Under the pieces are notes generated by a model. That model searched no databases and had not been told where the DNA came from. It saw nothing but the letters and a program-made list of their open reading frames with translations. A stretch of 48,981 bases of DNA from Streptomyces graminilatus (GTDB lineage Bacteria > Actinomycetota > Actinomycetes > Streptomycetales > Streptomycetaceae), in the NCBI RefSeq assembly GCF_001418565.1, contig NZ_LIQQ01000136.1:1-48981 (forward strand). The letters run 5' to 3'. Position numbers and translations under genes: made by a program. Numbering within the stretch: position 1 is the stretch's first letter; every line of letters starts with the position of its first letter. Below are positions 1 through 8,445 of this stretch, piece after piece.

Positions 1-495
1 TCCCCCGCCTCTCCCACGTCCTCCCTGGCCCCGCTGACCGACCTGCTCGCCGAGCGGCTGCTGGTGGCCGACAAGGTCGCCGCGGCCAAGTACGGCACCG
101 ACAGGCCGATCGACGATCCGGTGCGCGAGCAGCAGATCCTGGACGATGTCTCCGCGCGGGCCGTCGGGCTCGGGCTCGACCCGGTGGCGGTGGCCGCCGT
201 GTTCCGGGACCAGATCGAGGCGAACAAGCTGGTCCAGCGTGGGCTGTACGCCCGCTGGGACGCGCATCCCGAGCTGCGGCCGACCGAGCGGCCCGATCTG
301 GTCAAGGAGGTTCGGCCGATCCTGGATCGGATCACCACCGAGTTGCTGGACGCGCTGAAGGAGACGGAGGGGGTTCGGGCCGGGTACGGGTGCGAGCCTC
401 GGCTGCTGGCTGCCGCGGGGCGCTCCGCTTATGGGTTCCGATTGGACGGGTTGCACTTGGAGGGGCTCGGGCGGGCTGTCCGGTCTGTGTGCTGA
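1..495 (+). CDS. Chorismate mutase, secreted AroQ type (5' end outside window)
   Basis: The reading frame is open from base 1 to a TGA at 493-495, so only the C-terminal 164 or so residues are present and the start lies to the left of the window. The chain is helical and charged, with the stretch VREQQILDDVSARAVGLGLDP followed by VFRDQIEANKLVQRGLYARW. The second motif matches the helix that follows the active-site Arg/Lys region in all-alpha AroQ chorismate mutases, which convert chorismate to prephenate. Monofunctional gamma-type enzymes in actinobacteria are usually exported, but the signal peptide cannot be checked here. The gene converges on the VWA lipoprotein gene with only 4 bases between the stop codons. 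The family call is fairly safe; the exported location is inferred from the family. Confidence 0.8.
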   Translation, partial: SPASPTSSLAPLTDLLAERLLVADKVAAAKYGTDRPIDDPVREQQILDDVSARAVGLGLDPVAVAAVFRDQIEANKLVQRGLYARWDAHPELRPTERPDLVKEVRPILDRITTELLDALKETEGVRAGYGCEPRLLAAAGRSAYGFRLDGLHLEGLGRAVRSVC

Positions 496-499
496 CCGT

Positions 500-2107
500 T
501 CAGCCGTCTGAGCGGTTCGCTTGTTCTATCGCCTCGGCCAGCCGGCCGACCGCCTTGTCCTCGGTCTTGTCCGCCAACTCGTCGGCCTTGTGCGCCAGTT
601 CGCTCAGGGACGGGGCGCCGGGAAGCCTGGTCCAGTGGTCGTCGCCCCTGCGCAGGGCGTCGGCGAAGTAGGCGGCCACCGCGGTGACCTGGAGGCGGGG
701 CGGGGCGTCCCAGAGGGCTTTGTCGACCGACTCCGCCTCCAACTGGCCTGATTCCTCGTGGGGTTGGCGGGTCTTGGGGTCGAGCCAGCGGACCGTTGCC
801 GTGGCCAGGTGGCCCGAGGCGGACTGCTTGGTGCGGACGGCGTAGAGCGCGGTGACCGTGTGGCCGGGGCCCACTTCTCCCCCGTCCACGCGGTCGTCGC
901 GGAAGTCGTCGTCGGCGACGCGGCGGTTGTCGTAGCCGATCAGACGGAACTCGGCGACCGTCTGCGGGTCGAAGGCGACCTGGGCCTTCGCGTCGCGGGC
1001 CGTGAGGTCGATGTTGCGAGGGAGCTGCTCGCAGAAGACCTTGCGGGCGTCGGCCTCGTTCGAGACGTAGGTGGTGTTGCCGTCGCCCTTGTCGGCGAGC
1101 TGTTCCATCAGGGCGTCGCCGTAGTCGCTGCCGACGCCGACGCCGAAGAGGGTGATGCCGTGTTCGCGGCGGGCGTCGGAGATACGGTCGAGGATCGAGT
1201 CGGCTTCGGTGTCACCGGTGTTGGCCAACGCGTCCGAGACGAGCACGACCCGGTTGGTGGCGCCCTCGCGCAGGCCTTCGACGGCGGTGGCGTAGCCGGT
1301 GCTCACCCCTGCGCCGAGGTTGGTCGAGTCGGTCGGTTCCAGTTCGTCGATCGCGTCGTGGACCCGGTCGCGGTCGCGGTCGTCGTCGAGGCGGGTCATC
1401 GGCAGGACCGTCTCGGCCTCGTCGCTGAAGGTGACGATCGCTACCGAGTCGTCGTCGCGCAGCTGGTCCGTCATCACGCCGAGGGAGTCCTTGGCGAGGT
1501 CGAGGCGGCCGGGTTCGGCCATGGAACCAGAAATGTCGATGACGAAGGTGAGGGCGGCCGGAGGGCGTTCGCCCTTCTGCCCGGCGGTGCGGGTGGCGAG
1601 GCCGACGCGCACCAGGGACCAGTCCTCGCGGTCGGTGCGGGCGCCGTCGACGGTGACCGAGAAGCCGTTGCCGTCGGGGCGTTCGTAGTCCTGGCGGAAG
1701 CTGTTGACGAATTCCTCCGGCCGGATCGTCGACGGGTCGGGGCGGTGGCCGTCGGCGAGGGTGCGGCGCGCATAGCCGTACGAGGCGGTGTCGACGTCGA
1801 GGGCGAAGGTGGAGAGGAAGTCGGGGGGTGGGGCGAAGTCCCTTTCGCCTTCTCCTTCCCCTTCACCTTCCGTCTCGCGTTCGCCCTGTTCGCCGTCCCA
1901 CTGTTCTCCGGAGCCGTTGCCCTCGGCGGGCGCGGGTGCGTAGCCCGAGCCGCCGCCGGAGTTCTGGCGACTGTCCGCTTTGCTGCTCTGGCCGCTGCCG
2001 CCGCTGTCTCCGCTGCATCCGGTGAGCAGCAGGCCGGTCGCGGCCGTCAGCGCGATCAGCGTGCCCCGCAGGTGTCGTACTCGGTGGATCCGGGTCGTCC
2101 GCTCCAT
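500..2107 (-). CDS. VWA-domain lipoprotein (YfbK-like, DUF3520 C-terminus)
   Basis: A 535-residue protein. The N-terminus has a basic stretch, a hydrophobic segment and the lipobox LLLTGC with Cys31, so the mature protein should be lipid-anchored outside the cell. Residues about 35-90 are a disordered Gly/Ser then Glu/Gly linker with a GEGEGEGE run. From about 92 the YfbK-type N-terminal domain begins, followed by a von Willebrand A domain with a complete MIDAS start, D191-I-S193-G-S195. The C-terminal about 200 residues match the DUF3520 region that accompanies this VWA type. The role of these proteins is unknown; metal-dependent protein binding is expected from the MIDAS motif. A perfect inverted repeat lies 22-41 bases upstream of the ATG and may be an operator. 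Confidence 0.85.
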   Translation of the reverse strand: MERTTRIHRVRHLRGTLIALTAATGLLLTGCSGDSGGSGQSSKADSRQNSGGGSGYAPAPAEGNGSGEQWDGEQGERETEGEGEGEGERDFAPPPDFLSTFALDVDTASYGYARRTLADGHRPDPSTIRPEEFVNSFRQDYERPDGNGFSVTVDGARTDREDWSLVRVGLATRTAGQKGERPPAALTFVIDISGSMAEPGRLDLAKDSLGVMTDQLRDDDSVAIVTFSDEAETVLPMTRLDDDRDRDRVHDAIDELEPTDSTNLGAGVSTGYATAVEGLREGATNRVVLVSDALANTGDTEADSILDRISDARREHGITLFGVGVGSDYGDALMEQLADKGDGNTTYVSNEADARKVFCEQLPRNIDLTARDAKAQVAFDPQTVAEFRLIGYDNRRVADDDFRDDRVDGGEVGPGHTVTALYAVRTKQSASGHLATATVRWLDPKTRQPHEESGQLEAESVDKALWDAPPRLQVTAVAAYFADALRRGDDHWTRLPGAPSLSELAHKADELADKTEDKAVGRLAEAIEQANRSDG

Positions 2108-2128
2108 CTGCCGTGCCCCCTCCGTCCG

Positions 2129-2148
2129 TTGACGTCGGACGACGTCAA
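2129..2148. promoter_or_regulatory. Inverted repeat upstream of the VWA lipoprotein gene
   Basis: The arms TTGACGTC and GACGTCAA are perfect inverted copies separated by the four bases GGAC. The site is 22-41 bases upstream of the start codon at 2107 (minus strand), a usual place for an operator. No regulator gene is adjacent, so the binding protein is unknown. The rest of the gap up to 2264 shows nothing recognisable. Confidence 0.4.
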
Positions 2149-2264
2149 CTTCTGTGACTGTGACGGCGGAGAGAGCCGGAATGTGCGGTACGGGGTGTTG
2201 CGGATGGATCTCGAAGTGGCCACAGCGGGCGGTCGTCGAGACCGGTAGGTGATCTTCCGGTGAC

Positions 2265-3164
2265 CTAGGAGACGACGTCCTTGCGGGCGAAACCCCGGAA
2301 GGCCAGGGCGAACAGGACCAGGGCGTACGTTATGGAGACGGCTGTCCCCTGGATCATGCCGCCCCACTCCGGGCGGGGCTGGATGGCGTCGGCCCAGGCG
2401 AACTGCCAGTGCGCGGGCAGGAAGTCGCGCCAGTCGCCGAGGGCGGTCACGGCGTCCAGGACGTTGCCGACGATGGTCAGGCCGACGGCGCCGCCGACCG
2501 CTCCGAGGGGGGCGTCCGTCTTCGTCGACAGCCAGAACGCCAGGCCGGCGGTGACCAGTTGGGACACGAAGAGGTATCCCACGACGACCACGAGTCTCTG
2601 GGCGGCCGTGCCCGCGGCGAGCGAACCGCCGGTGGGGATCTCCAGTGGTCCCCAGCCGTAGGCCGCCGTGCCGACCGCGAGGGCCACGACCGGCAGCAGG
2701 ATCATCGCGGCCAGGCTCGTGCCGAGGGCGACGGCCAGTTTGGACCAGAGGAGGCGGGCGCGTGGCACGGGCGCCGCGAGCAGATAGCGCAGGGAGGACC
2801 AGCTCGCCTCCGAGGCGACCGTGTCCCCGCAGAACAGGGCGACGGGGATGACGAGCAGGAAGCCCGCGGAGACGAAGAGGTTGACGGCGACGAAGTTGGC
2901 GCCGGACGCGGTGGCCGTGTCCATCAGGGTGACCTGGCCGTTGCGCGCGCCGGGGTCGCCGCCGATCGCGAAGGCGACGACGAGGACGAACGGCAGCGCG
3001 GCGAGGATGCCGCCCATGACGAGCGTACGGCGGCGCTTGAGCTGGCGGGCCAGCTCGACGCGCAGCGGCAGTGTCCGCCGGGCGCGGTACCCGTCGGCGG
3101 TCTCCGCCCGCTCCACGAGCGCACTGGCCGTGTTCGTCGCGTCTGTCGTGCCCTGCGTGGTCAT
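2265..3164 (-). CDS. ABC-2 type transporter permease
   Basis: A 299-residue integral membrane protein starting MTTQGTTDA, with about six hydrophobic segments, beginning around the VMGGILAALPFVLVVAFAIG stretch after a basic cytoplasmic start. The long extracytoplasmic loop after the first membrane span and the later SEASWSSLRYLLAAPVPR stretch are typical of ABC-2 permeases that work with drug- or lipid-type ATPases. Its ATG overlaps the TGA of the upstream hydrolase/ATPase fusion by the four bases ATGA, so the two should be translationally coupled and form one transporter. The substrate cannot be told from sequence. An upstream in-frame extension is possible, but it would lie inside the coding region of the partner, so the ATG at 3164 is preferred. 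Confidence 0.85.
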   Translation of the reverse strand: MTTQGTTDATNTASALVERAETADGYRARRTLPLRVELARQLKRRRTLVMGGILAALPFVLVVAFAIGGDPGARNGQVTLMDTATASGANFVAVNLFVSAGFLLVIPVALFCGDTVASEASWSSLRYLLAAPVPRARLLWSKLAVALGTSLAAMILLPVVALAVGTAAYGWGPLEIPTGGSLAAGTAAQRLVVVVGYLFVSQLVTAGLAFWLSTKTDAPLGAVGGAVGLTIVGNVLDAVTALGDWRDFLPAHWQFAWADAIQPRPEWGGMIQGTAVSITYALVLFALAFRGFARKDVVS

Positions 3165-5836
3165 GCGGATCCTCCGATCAGGGTGAGGAAGGCGTCTTCG
3201 AGGCGTCGGTGGGGGCCCACCGACTCCACGGGCACTTCGAGGCGGACGAGTTCGACGACGAGGCGCTGGGCGCTGCCGTCCTCGGGGGCGAGGCGGATCA
3301 GGAGGCCGTCGTCGGCGCGTACGGCGGATTCGACGCCGGGCAGGGCGGCGATCTTCTCGACGACCGGTTCCTCCACCGGGGTGGTGGTGCCGACGAGCAG
3401 GGTGTCGCCCGAGCCGATGATCTCGCTGACCGGGCCCGCCTGGACGAGCTTGCCCCGGTCCATGACGACGAGGTGGGTGCAGGACTGCTCGACCTCGGCC
3501 AGGAGATGGCTGGAGACGATGACCGTGCGGCCGGCCGCCGCGTACCGGATCATGACCTCGCGCATCTCGCGGATCTGGGGCGGGTCGAGGCCGTTGGTCG
3601 GTTCGTCGAGGATGAGGAGGTCGGGCAGGCCGAGCATGGCCTGGGCGATGGCGAGGCGCTGGCGCATGCCCTGGGAGTACGTGCGGACGGCGCGCGCGAG
3701 TGCGTCGCCGAGGCCGGCGATCTCCAGGGCCTCGGCCATGTGGGCGTCCTCGGCCGGGCGGCCCGTGGCCTGCCAGTACAGCTCCAGGTTCTCGCGTCCG
3801 GAGAGGTGCGGGAGGAAGCCGGCGCCCTCGACGAAGGCGCCGACGCGGGAGAGGACGGGGGCGCCGGGGCGGATGGCGTGCCCGAAGACGCGGATCTCGC
3901 CGCCGTCGGGCTTGATGAGGCCCATCAGCATGCGCAGGGTGGTGGTCTTGCCCGCGCCGTTGGGGCCGAGGAGTCCGAGGACCTGGCCTTTCTCGACGCG
4001 GAACGACAGGTCCCGTACGGCGTACCGGTCGGCGGACTTGGCGTACCGCTTGCTCAGGTCGGTGATCTGGAGCGGGACTTCGGCCAGTTCGGGGTCGGGG
4101 GCGGCCGGTGCGGCCGTACGCCTGCGTCCGCTGAGCAGCAGGGCCAGGGCGGTCGCGGCGCCCGCGAGGGGCAGCCACCACACCCAGGCGGGCAGCCCGG
4201 CCGAGGCCGTGGTGACGCCGGGGGCGGTGGGGATCGTCAGGTCGCTCTTGACCGAGACGGTGTACGTGGCCGGGGCGACCGGGGAGGCGTAGCCGAGGTC
4301 CGTGGAGGCGAGGACCAGGCGGAGGCGGTGGCCCTGTTCGACCTCGTGGTCGATGGCCGGGAGGGTGATGGTGACGTCCTTGCCCTCCTTGGCGCCCTCG
4401 ACGCGGAGGGGGGTGACGAGCTGGCCGGGCAGGACCTGCTGTCTGCCGTTGGCCGAGACGTCGTACAGCTTGGCGAAGAGGACGGCGTCGTCGCTGGTCG
4501 ACTTGACGTGGACGGTGACCGTGGGGGCCCCGGTGATCCATACATCGTCAATGACCGGCGCCGATTCGAAGCGGGCGTTCTGGCCCGGGAAGTCGAGCGA
4601 GAGGCCGACGCCGAAGGAGGAGAGCTGGGACAGGCCGCCGCCCGCCGCGCCCAGACCGGGCAGGGCGGAGACGGCGGGCGGGGCGGCGCCGGCCGGGTTG
4701 TCGAACGACTGTTCCTTGCCGGTCAGGCGGAGTGCGTACTGTCCGCTCTCCAGTCCCGGGTAGGCGTTGGAGGTGGCGCCGCGCAGGGTCGTCGTCCCGT
4801 TGGTGGAGTCGATGCCGCCGACGCGGGTGACCCGGAAGGCGGGCCCGGTGTCGGCGCTCTTGTCGCCCTTCAGATACCGGTCGAACCAGGAGGCGACCCG
4901 GGACTGGACCCGGCCGGTCTCCAGGTCGCCACCGTCATGGCCGCCCGCGATCCAGTCGACGTCCACGGGGGCGCCGTTGGCCCGGATCGCCTTCGCGGCG
5001 GCGTCGGCCTGGCCGAGCGGGAAGAGGGAGTCGGTCTGGCCCTGGATGAGGAGGGTGGGCACCTTGATGCGGGCGCCGACGGCGGACGGTGACCTCGCGG
5101 TGAGGAGTTCGGTGGCCGCCGGGTCCGGCTTACCGGCCTCGGCGACCCGGTCGTACATCCGGCAGAGCGTGGGCTCGAACCGGTCGCAGCCGCCGCCGGT
5201 GTTGATGAAGATGCCGGCCCACTGTTTCTTGAAGACGCCGCCCGGGAACAGGGCGTCCGCGAGGTTCCAGTAGGTGATCGCGGGTGCGATGGCGTCGACG
5301 CGGTGGTCGTATCCGGCGGCCAGGAGGGAGATCGCCCCGCCGTAGGACCCGCCGGCCATGCCCACGCGCGGGTCACCCTTCTTGTCGAGCTGGACCTCGG
5401 GACGGGTGGCAAGCCAGTCGATGAGTCTCGAAACGTCGGCGACCTCGGCCTTGGGGTCGTTCAGCCCGATCTTCCCGGTCGAGCGGCCGAAGCCACGCGC
5501 GGACCAGGTCAGCACCGCGTACCCGTCGCGGGCGAGGTCTTGTGCCTGGGCCCGTACGTCGTCCTTGCTGCCTCCGAAGCCGTGGGCGAGGAGGACGGCG
5601 GGGCGGCGGTGGGATGCGGGACCGGAGGTGAAGTACGAGGTGTCGACGCGCACCCCGCCCCCCATGTCCATGACCCGGTCGACGCGGTGCACCGAGGGCG
5701 CGTCGTCGGAGGCGACGGCCGACCACGTACCGGCACCGGCGAGCAGGACGACGGCGGCCACGACGGCGATCAGCCACCGTGGCCGCCGGAGCCGCGCTCC
5801 CCTCGTTCCGGTCAGCCCGGGCGTTCGAAGATCCAT
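3161..5836 (-). CDS. Membrane-anchored S15-type hydrolase fused to an ABC transporter ATPase
   Basis: An 891-residue fusion. Residues about 21-43 form an N-terminal membrane anchor. Residues about 50-320 are an alpha/beta hydrolase of the X-Pro dipeptidyl peptidase/CocE type with nucleophile elbow GGSYGG (Ser164), Asp269 in GQTDSLFP and His300 in GGHDGG, a full catalytic triad. Residues about 335-530 look like the beta-sandwich domain of this family. A second membrane segment at about 549-569 is followed by RRR, then a complete ABC ATPase: Walker A GPNGAGKT (624-631), signature YSQGMRQR, Walker B LLILDEPTNGLDP and the H-loop SSHLL. The predicted topology puts the hydrolase outside and the ATPase inside. 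It is coupled by ATGA to the permease gene. The known family parts are clear; a function coupling export with peptide or ester cleavage is inference. Confidence 0.85.
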   Translation of the reverse strand: MDLRTPGLTGTRGARLRRPRWLIAVVAAVVLLAGAGTWSAVASDDAPSVHRVDRVMDMGGGVRVDTSYFTSGPASHRRPAVLLAHGFGGSKDDVRAQAQDLARDGYAVLTWSARGFGRSTGKIGLNDPKAEVADVSRLIDWLATRPEVQLDKKGDPRVGMAGGSYGGAISLLAAGYDHRVDAIAPAITYWNLADALFPGGVFKKQWAGIFINTGGGCDRFEPTLCRMYDRVAEAGKPDPAATELLTARSPSAVGARIKVPTLLIQGQTDSLFPLGQADAAAKAIRANGAPVDVDWIAGGHDGGDLETGRVQSRVASWFDRYLKGDKSADTGPAFRVTRVGGIDSTNGTTTLRGATSNAYPGLESGQYALRLTGKEQSFDNPAGAAPPAVSALPGLGAAGGGLSQLSSFGVGLSLDFPGQNARFESAPVIDDVWITGAPTVTVHVKSTSDDAVLFAKLYDVSANGRQQVLPGQLVTPLRVEGAKEGKDVTITLPAIDHEVEQGHRLRLVLASTDLGYASPVAPATYTVSVKSDLTIPTAPGVTTASAGLPAWVWWLPLAGAATALALLLSGRRRTAAPAAPDPELAEVPLQITDLSKRYAKSADRYAVRDLSFRVEKGQVLGLLGPNGAGKTTTLRMLMGLIKPDGGEIRVFGHAIRPGAPVLSRVGAFVEGAGFLPHLSGRENLELYWQATGRPAEDAHMAEALEIAGLGDALARAVRTYSQGMRQRLAIAQAMLGLPDLLILDEPTNGLDPPQIREMREVMIRYAAAGRTVIVSSHLLAEVEQSCTHLVVMDRGKLVQAGPVSEIIGSGDTLLVGTTTPVEEPVVEKIAALPGVESAVRADDGLLIRLAPEDGSAQRLVVELVRLEVPVESVGPHRRLEDAFLTLIGGSA

Positions 5837-6073
5837 GTGTCAACGGTACGGGCCACCACTGACATCCGGGGCAGCCGCTGGTCGGAACCTGCGGCCATCC
5901 TGGCGGAGTAGGGCACGGGGGCGACGTACAGCAGGCGCGGTAGGAGCGGGCCCTATGGGTGTGTTGAGAGTTCGGTCAAAGGTACGAAAACCATTCGCAC
6001 TGATGTCAGTACTTCGACCTACAGTTCAGTAATTCCATGTCTACAAGGGACATAAATCACTGGGTGGGGACAA

Positions 6074-6913
6074 ATGAAGCTGCGGTACACCGCTGCCTGG
6101 GTAGGGTTCACGGCGGTGACACTGGTCTCGGCCTCCGCGTGCGGCACACAGACCGTCAAGCACGCCGCCGCCAACAAGGTGGACGACAACGGCACGATCG
6201 CGGCGGCGCTGGCCCGGGCGACCGACCGGACCGAGAAACTGGGGTCCGCCGAGATCTCCGCGAGCACCGACCTGGGCACGGGCCCGATTCGCATGGAGGG
6301 CACGTTCTCCTGGGACCACGGGTTCACGTACGACGTCGAGATGGCCACCAAGGGCACGCAGATGCAACTGGTCGCGCACAGCCCGACCGTCCACGCGCTG
6401 CTCGTGGGCGGTGCCTACTACTACAGCGTCGGCCCACGGGCCTCCGGCCCCTTCAAGGGCAAGCACTGGCTGAAGATCGACGGGTCGGTCCTGCTCGGCA
6501 AGAAGGGCGCCCAGGCGATGAGCGGGGTCGAGAGTGGCGACCCGTCGGCCGTCATGGGCAGCCTCAAGTACGCGCAGGACACGAAGAACCTCGGTGAGCA
6601 GACCCTGAACGGCCGGCGCACGACCCACTACCGGGCCGTGATCGACACCGCCCGGCTGGGCAAGCTGAAGGACGTCTACGGCGACAAGGACAGCCTCCTC
6701 AACTCGATGTCCGGCGGCGCGACCTCCATCGACGTGGATCTCTGGATCGGCGCCGACGACCTGCCGGTCCGGGTCAAACAGGTGATCGGGAAGGCGACGG
6801 TCACCATGGACTTCCGGAAGTACGGAACCGCGGTCAAGGTCACACCGCCGCCGGTGGCGGAGGTCGCGGACTTGAGTGCGCTGATCAAGCGGAGGGCGGG
6901 CGGGCAGCACTGA
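6074..6913 (+). CDS. LppX/LprG-like secreted lipoprotein
   Basis: A 279-residue protein with a signal peptide and lipobox VSASAC (Cys23), so it is likely anchored to the outer face of the membrane. The rest is beta-rich and polar, with the pattern seen in actinobacterial LppX/LprAFG-like (LolA-fold) lipoproteins: a helix of Ala/Lys-rich sequence early on, then strands such as IRMEGTFSWDHGFTYDVEMATKG and WIGADDLPVRVKQVIGKATVTMDF. Such proteins bind hydrophobic ligands, but the ligand is unknown here. The ATG follows GGTGGGG with a short spacer. It is divergent from the hydrolase/ATPase fusion across a 237-base gap in which no clear promoter was recognised. Confidence 0.7.
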   Translation: MKLRYTAAWVGFTAVTLVSASACGTQTVKHAAANKVDDNGTIAAALARATDRTEKLGSAEISASTDLGTGPIRMEGTFSWDHGFTYDVEMATKGTQMQLVAHSPTVHALLVGGAYYYSVGPRASGPFKGKHWLKIDGSVLLGKKGAQAMSGVESGDPSAVMGSLKYAQDTKNLGEQTLNGRRTTHYRAVIDTARLGKLKDVYGDKDSLLNSMSGGATSIDVDLWIGADDLPVRVKQVIGKATVTMDFRKYGTAVKVTPPPVAEVADLSALIKRRAGGQH

Positions 6914-7287
6914 ATGAAGAAGACGGTCTTCGGACTCCGCACCTCACCGCTGCCACCGCGACGTACGAGTGCCTCGGTCTCGCTCCAGTCCCGATGAAGC
7001 CGTGCACCGTGCCGCCGGAGGTTAGCTCGTCGAGTCCCCGAGTCTCCCTCGGCTGACGTCGCGGCTCTCGCTGCGCCGCAACAGACGCTCAAGATCTCAA
7101 AAAGTGCGCATCTTAACGGTCACTTACCAGGTAGTAACTCAGGTCAGAGACAACACCCTCGAAAGAGAAGTGCCGCTTGGTCTGCCCTCGCCCAGACGAC
7201 TACCAACGAAAGCAGGACGGCCTCGGCCGGTGTTTCGAATGCCGACCGAAGCCCGTTGCCATACCTTTCGGGCCAAGGAGCAAGACC
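6914..7287. other. Intergenic region, no gene recognised
   Basis: A 374-base gap between the lipoprotein and the DUF6907-like gene. No reading frame has convincing coding character. It is less GC-biased near its right end, where an AT-richer stretch (about 7095-7140) holds the imperfect palindrome at 7121-7139. It marks the left border of the accessory-looking region. Confidence 0.4.
7121..7139. promoter_or_regulatory. HxlR-like imperfect palindrome
   Basis: The sequence CACTTACCAGGTAGTAACT is an imperfect inverted repeat of the TTAC..GTAA type seen at promoters of HxlR-family regulators. No HxlR gene is adjacent, so it may be an orphan site left after gene loss, or chance. Confidence 0.25.
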
Positions 7288-7830
7288 GTGACACAGAACC
7301 ACATCTCCACCACGACGGCCGTTGACGACGGTGCCTGTGAGAGCAACGAGCAGCCACTCACCGCTGCCCGGCGCGGCCCCGAGTGGATGACCTACTGGGG
7401 CTGCACCCCATGGTGCGTCGAAGACCACACCGACCCCGTCGCAGCGGAGTGGCACACCAGCATTCCGGTCGAAACGGAAATACGGGCCGCGAACCTCGAC
7501 TCCAACAGCTACACCGCCAAAGACAACGACCTGCCGTGGCTGGCCGCGCGGATCGTCGTCTCGAACTACCTGCCTCAAGCCTACGGCCGAAAAACCCAGG
7601 TGTGGTTGGACTACGGCAAGCAAATAGCCGAGTTGTCCCCGGCCCAGGCACGGAAAGCCCTGACCGAGATGCAAGGCTTCGTTGCCCAACTGCAGGCTGT
7701 GGTCGAGCAGGCAGAGGGAATCGCGGCTGACGACTTCGAAGGTGACCCCGAGATCGCCCGCCTCGACCGTGAGGCGAGCGACCGCCGGTTCAAAGCCCGC
7801 ACCGCCGAACTACGCACCGCCAAGGCGTAG
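7288..7830 (+). CDS. DUF6907-like hypothetical protein
   Basis: A 180-residue protein. The GTG at 7288 is chosen because AAGGAG sits seven bases before it; the open frame continues upstream, but that extension has no ribosome binding site. The sequence has the WGCTPWCVEDHTD core and later ARIVVSNYLPQ, resembling the actinobacterial DUF6907 proteins, in which Trp and Cys residues precede an Asp/His-rich segment. The C-terminal half (LSPAQARKALTEMQGFVAQLQ) looks like a helical coiled segment. DUF6907 proteins have no known function and are common in Streptomyces accessory regions and near XRE regulators, as here. The gene converges on the small gene pair at 7951-8369 through two hairpins. Confidence 0.6.
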   Translation: MTQNHISTTTAVDDGACESNEQPLTAARRGPEWMTYWGCTPWCVEDHTDPVAAEWHTSIPVETEIRAANLDSNSYTAKDNDLPWLAARIVVSNYLPQAYGRKTQVWLDYGKQIAELSPAQARKALTEMQGFVAQLQAVVEQAEGIAADDFEGDPEIARLDREASDRRFKARTAELRTAKA

Positions 7831-7843
7831 GCACAACGCAGCC

Positions 7844-7907
7844 CCCGGGTCGGCGTCACCAATGCTGACCCGGGATCGCGATGGGTGCTCCCCGGGGACG
7901 CGATCCC
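7844..7907. terminator. Two overlapping hairpins between convergent genes
   Basis: Hairpin one pairs CCCGGGTC (7844-7851) with GACCCGGG (7867-7874). Hairpin two pairs GGGATCGCG (7872-7880) with CGCGATCCC (7899-7907). They share bases 7872-7874, so they cannot both form fully. The position between the convergent ends of the genes at 7288 and 7951 fits a bidirectional terminator. There is no long T-run. Confidence 0.55.
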
Positions 7908-7950
7908 CTCTTCCCGGGGTTGGCGGTGGAGGTGAGCGCCTGCCCCGAGC

Positions 7951-8169
7951 TCATGTGCGTCTACGCCGAGCTTCCTTGTACGCCTGCCAGAGCTCGGTTG
8001 CCTGCTCGCACTGGAACTGCCCGTACCCACAGTCCGCGCACCCCGTCAGGTGTCGCATGAAGGTCCCGTACGCCTCCTCCCCGGGAAGATGGTCGGGGAC
8101 CATAAACCGCTGCGGGCGACGGATGCTGGTGCCGGAGCTGCCGCGCTTCCCCGGCTCGTTGTTCGTCAT
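7951..8169 (-). CDS. Small Cys-containing hypothetical protein (72 aa)
   Basis: A 72-residue protein starting MTNNEPGKRG. The ATG at 8169 overlaps the TGA of the upstream 67-residue gene by ATGA, so the two are coupled; the longer open frame starting further upstream is rejected for that reason. The C-terminal part CADCGYGQFQCEQATELWQAYKEAR has three cysteines (CxxC plus one more), compatible with a small metal-binding module, though this is a guess. Small proteins of this kind lie next to XRE regulators in many Streptomyces genomes. No function is known. Confidence 0.55.
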   Translation of the reverse strand: MTNNEPGKRGSSGTSIRRPQRFMVPDHLPGEEAYGTFMRHLTGCADCGYGQFQCEQATELWQAYKEARRRRT

Positions 8170-8369
8170 GACGCGCCGTCGCGGTGGTTGGGGTGGCGGC
8201 GCATCTCGACCTCGAACATGGTGGCGCGTCGGGTGTCCGCGGCCTCCTCCGCTTGAGCGCGCTGCCTGTCGAGGGCTGCACACACGTCACAGCCGGACGC
8301 GGGCCGTGGCGGCCTGGTCGGGTCGGGCAGTGTGATGGGCGGCCCAGGTGTCGTCTGCTGAGGTCTCAT
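8166..8369 (-). CDS. Small CxxC hypothetical protein (67 aa)
   Basis: A 67-residue protein starting MRPQQTTPGPP. A Pro-rich N-terminus is followed by CDVCAALDRQRAQAEEAADTRR, a CxxC leading into a predicted helix, then a basic His-containing tail. It is the first gene of a two-gene unit with the 72-residue protein (ATGA overlap) and is divergent from the XRE-TPR regulator, which probably controls both. The function is unknown. Confidence 0.55.
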   Translation of the reverse strand: MRPQQTTPGPPITLPDPTRPPRPASGCDVCAALDRQRAQAEEAADTRRATMFEVEMRRHPNHRDGAS

Positions 8370-8445
8370 GCCCTCAGACTCCCGGACGTGCCCTGCCGCA
8401 CATCAGGACAGAAGCACGGCAGTTACCGACAGCGGACAGGACAGT

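Noticed and set aside
758..2248. 496-codon plus-strand frame opposite the VWA lipoprotein
   Set aside because: Shadow of a gene with lipobox and MIDAS motif.
3071..5092. 673-codon plus-strand frame opposite the hydrolase/ATPase fusion
   Set aside because: Shadow; repetitive Gly/Asp/Glu/Val composition without family signatures.
6914..7100. Possible tRNA or tRNA relic because of a GTCGAGTCCCC stretch
   Set aside because: No acceptor or anticodon stem could be built around it.
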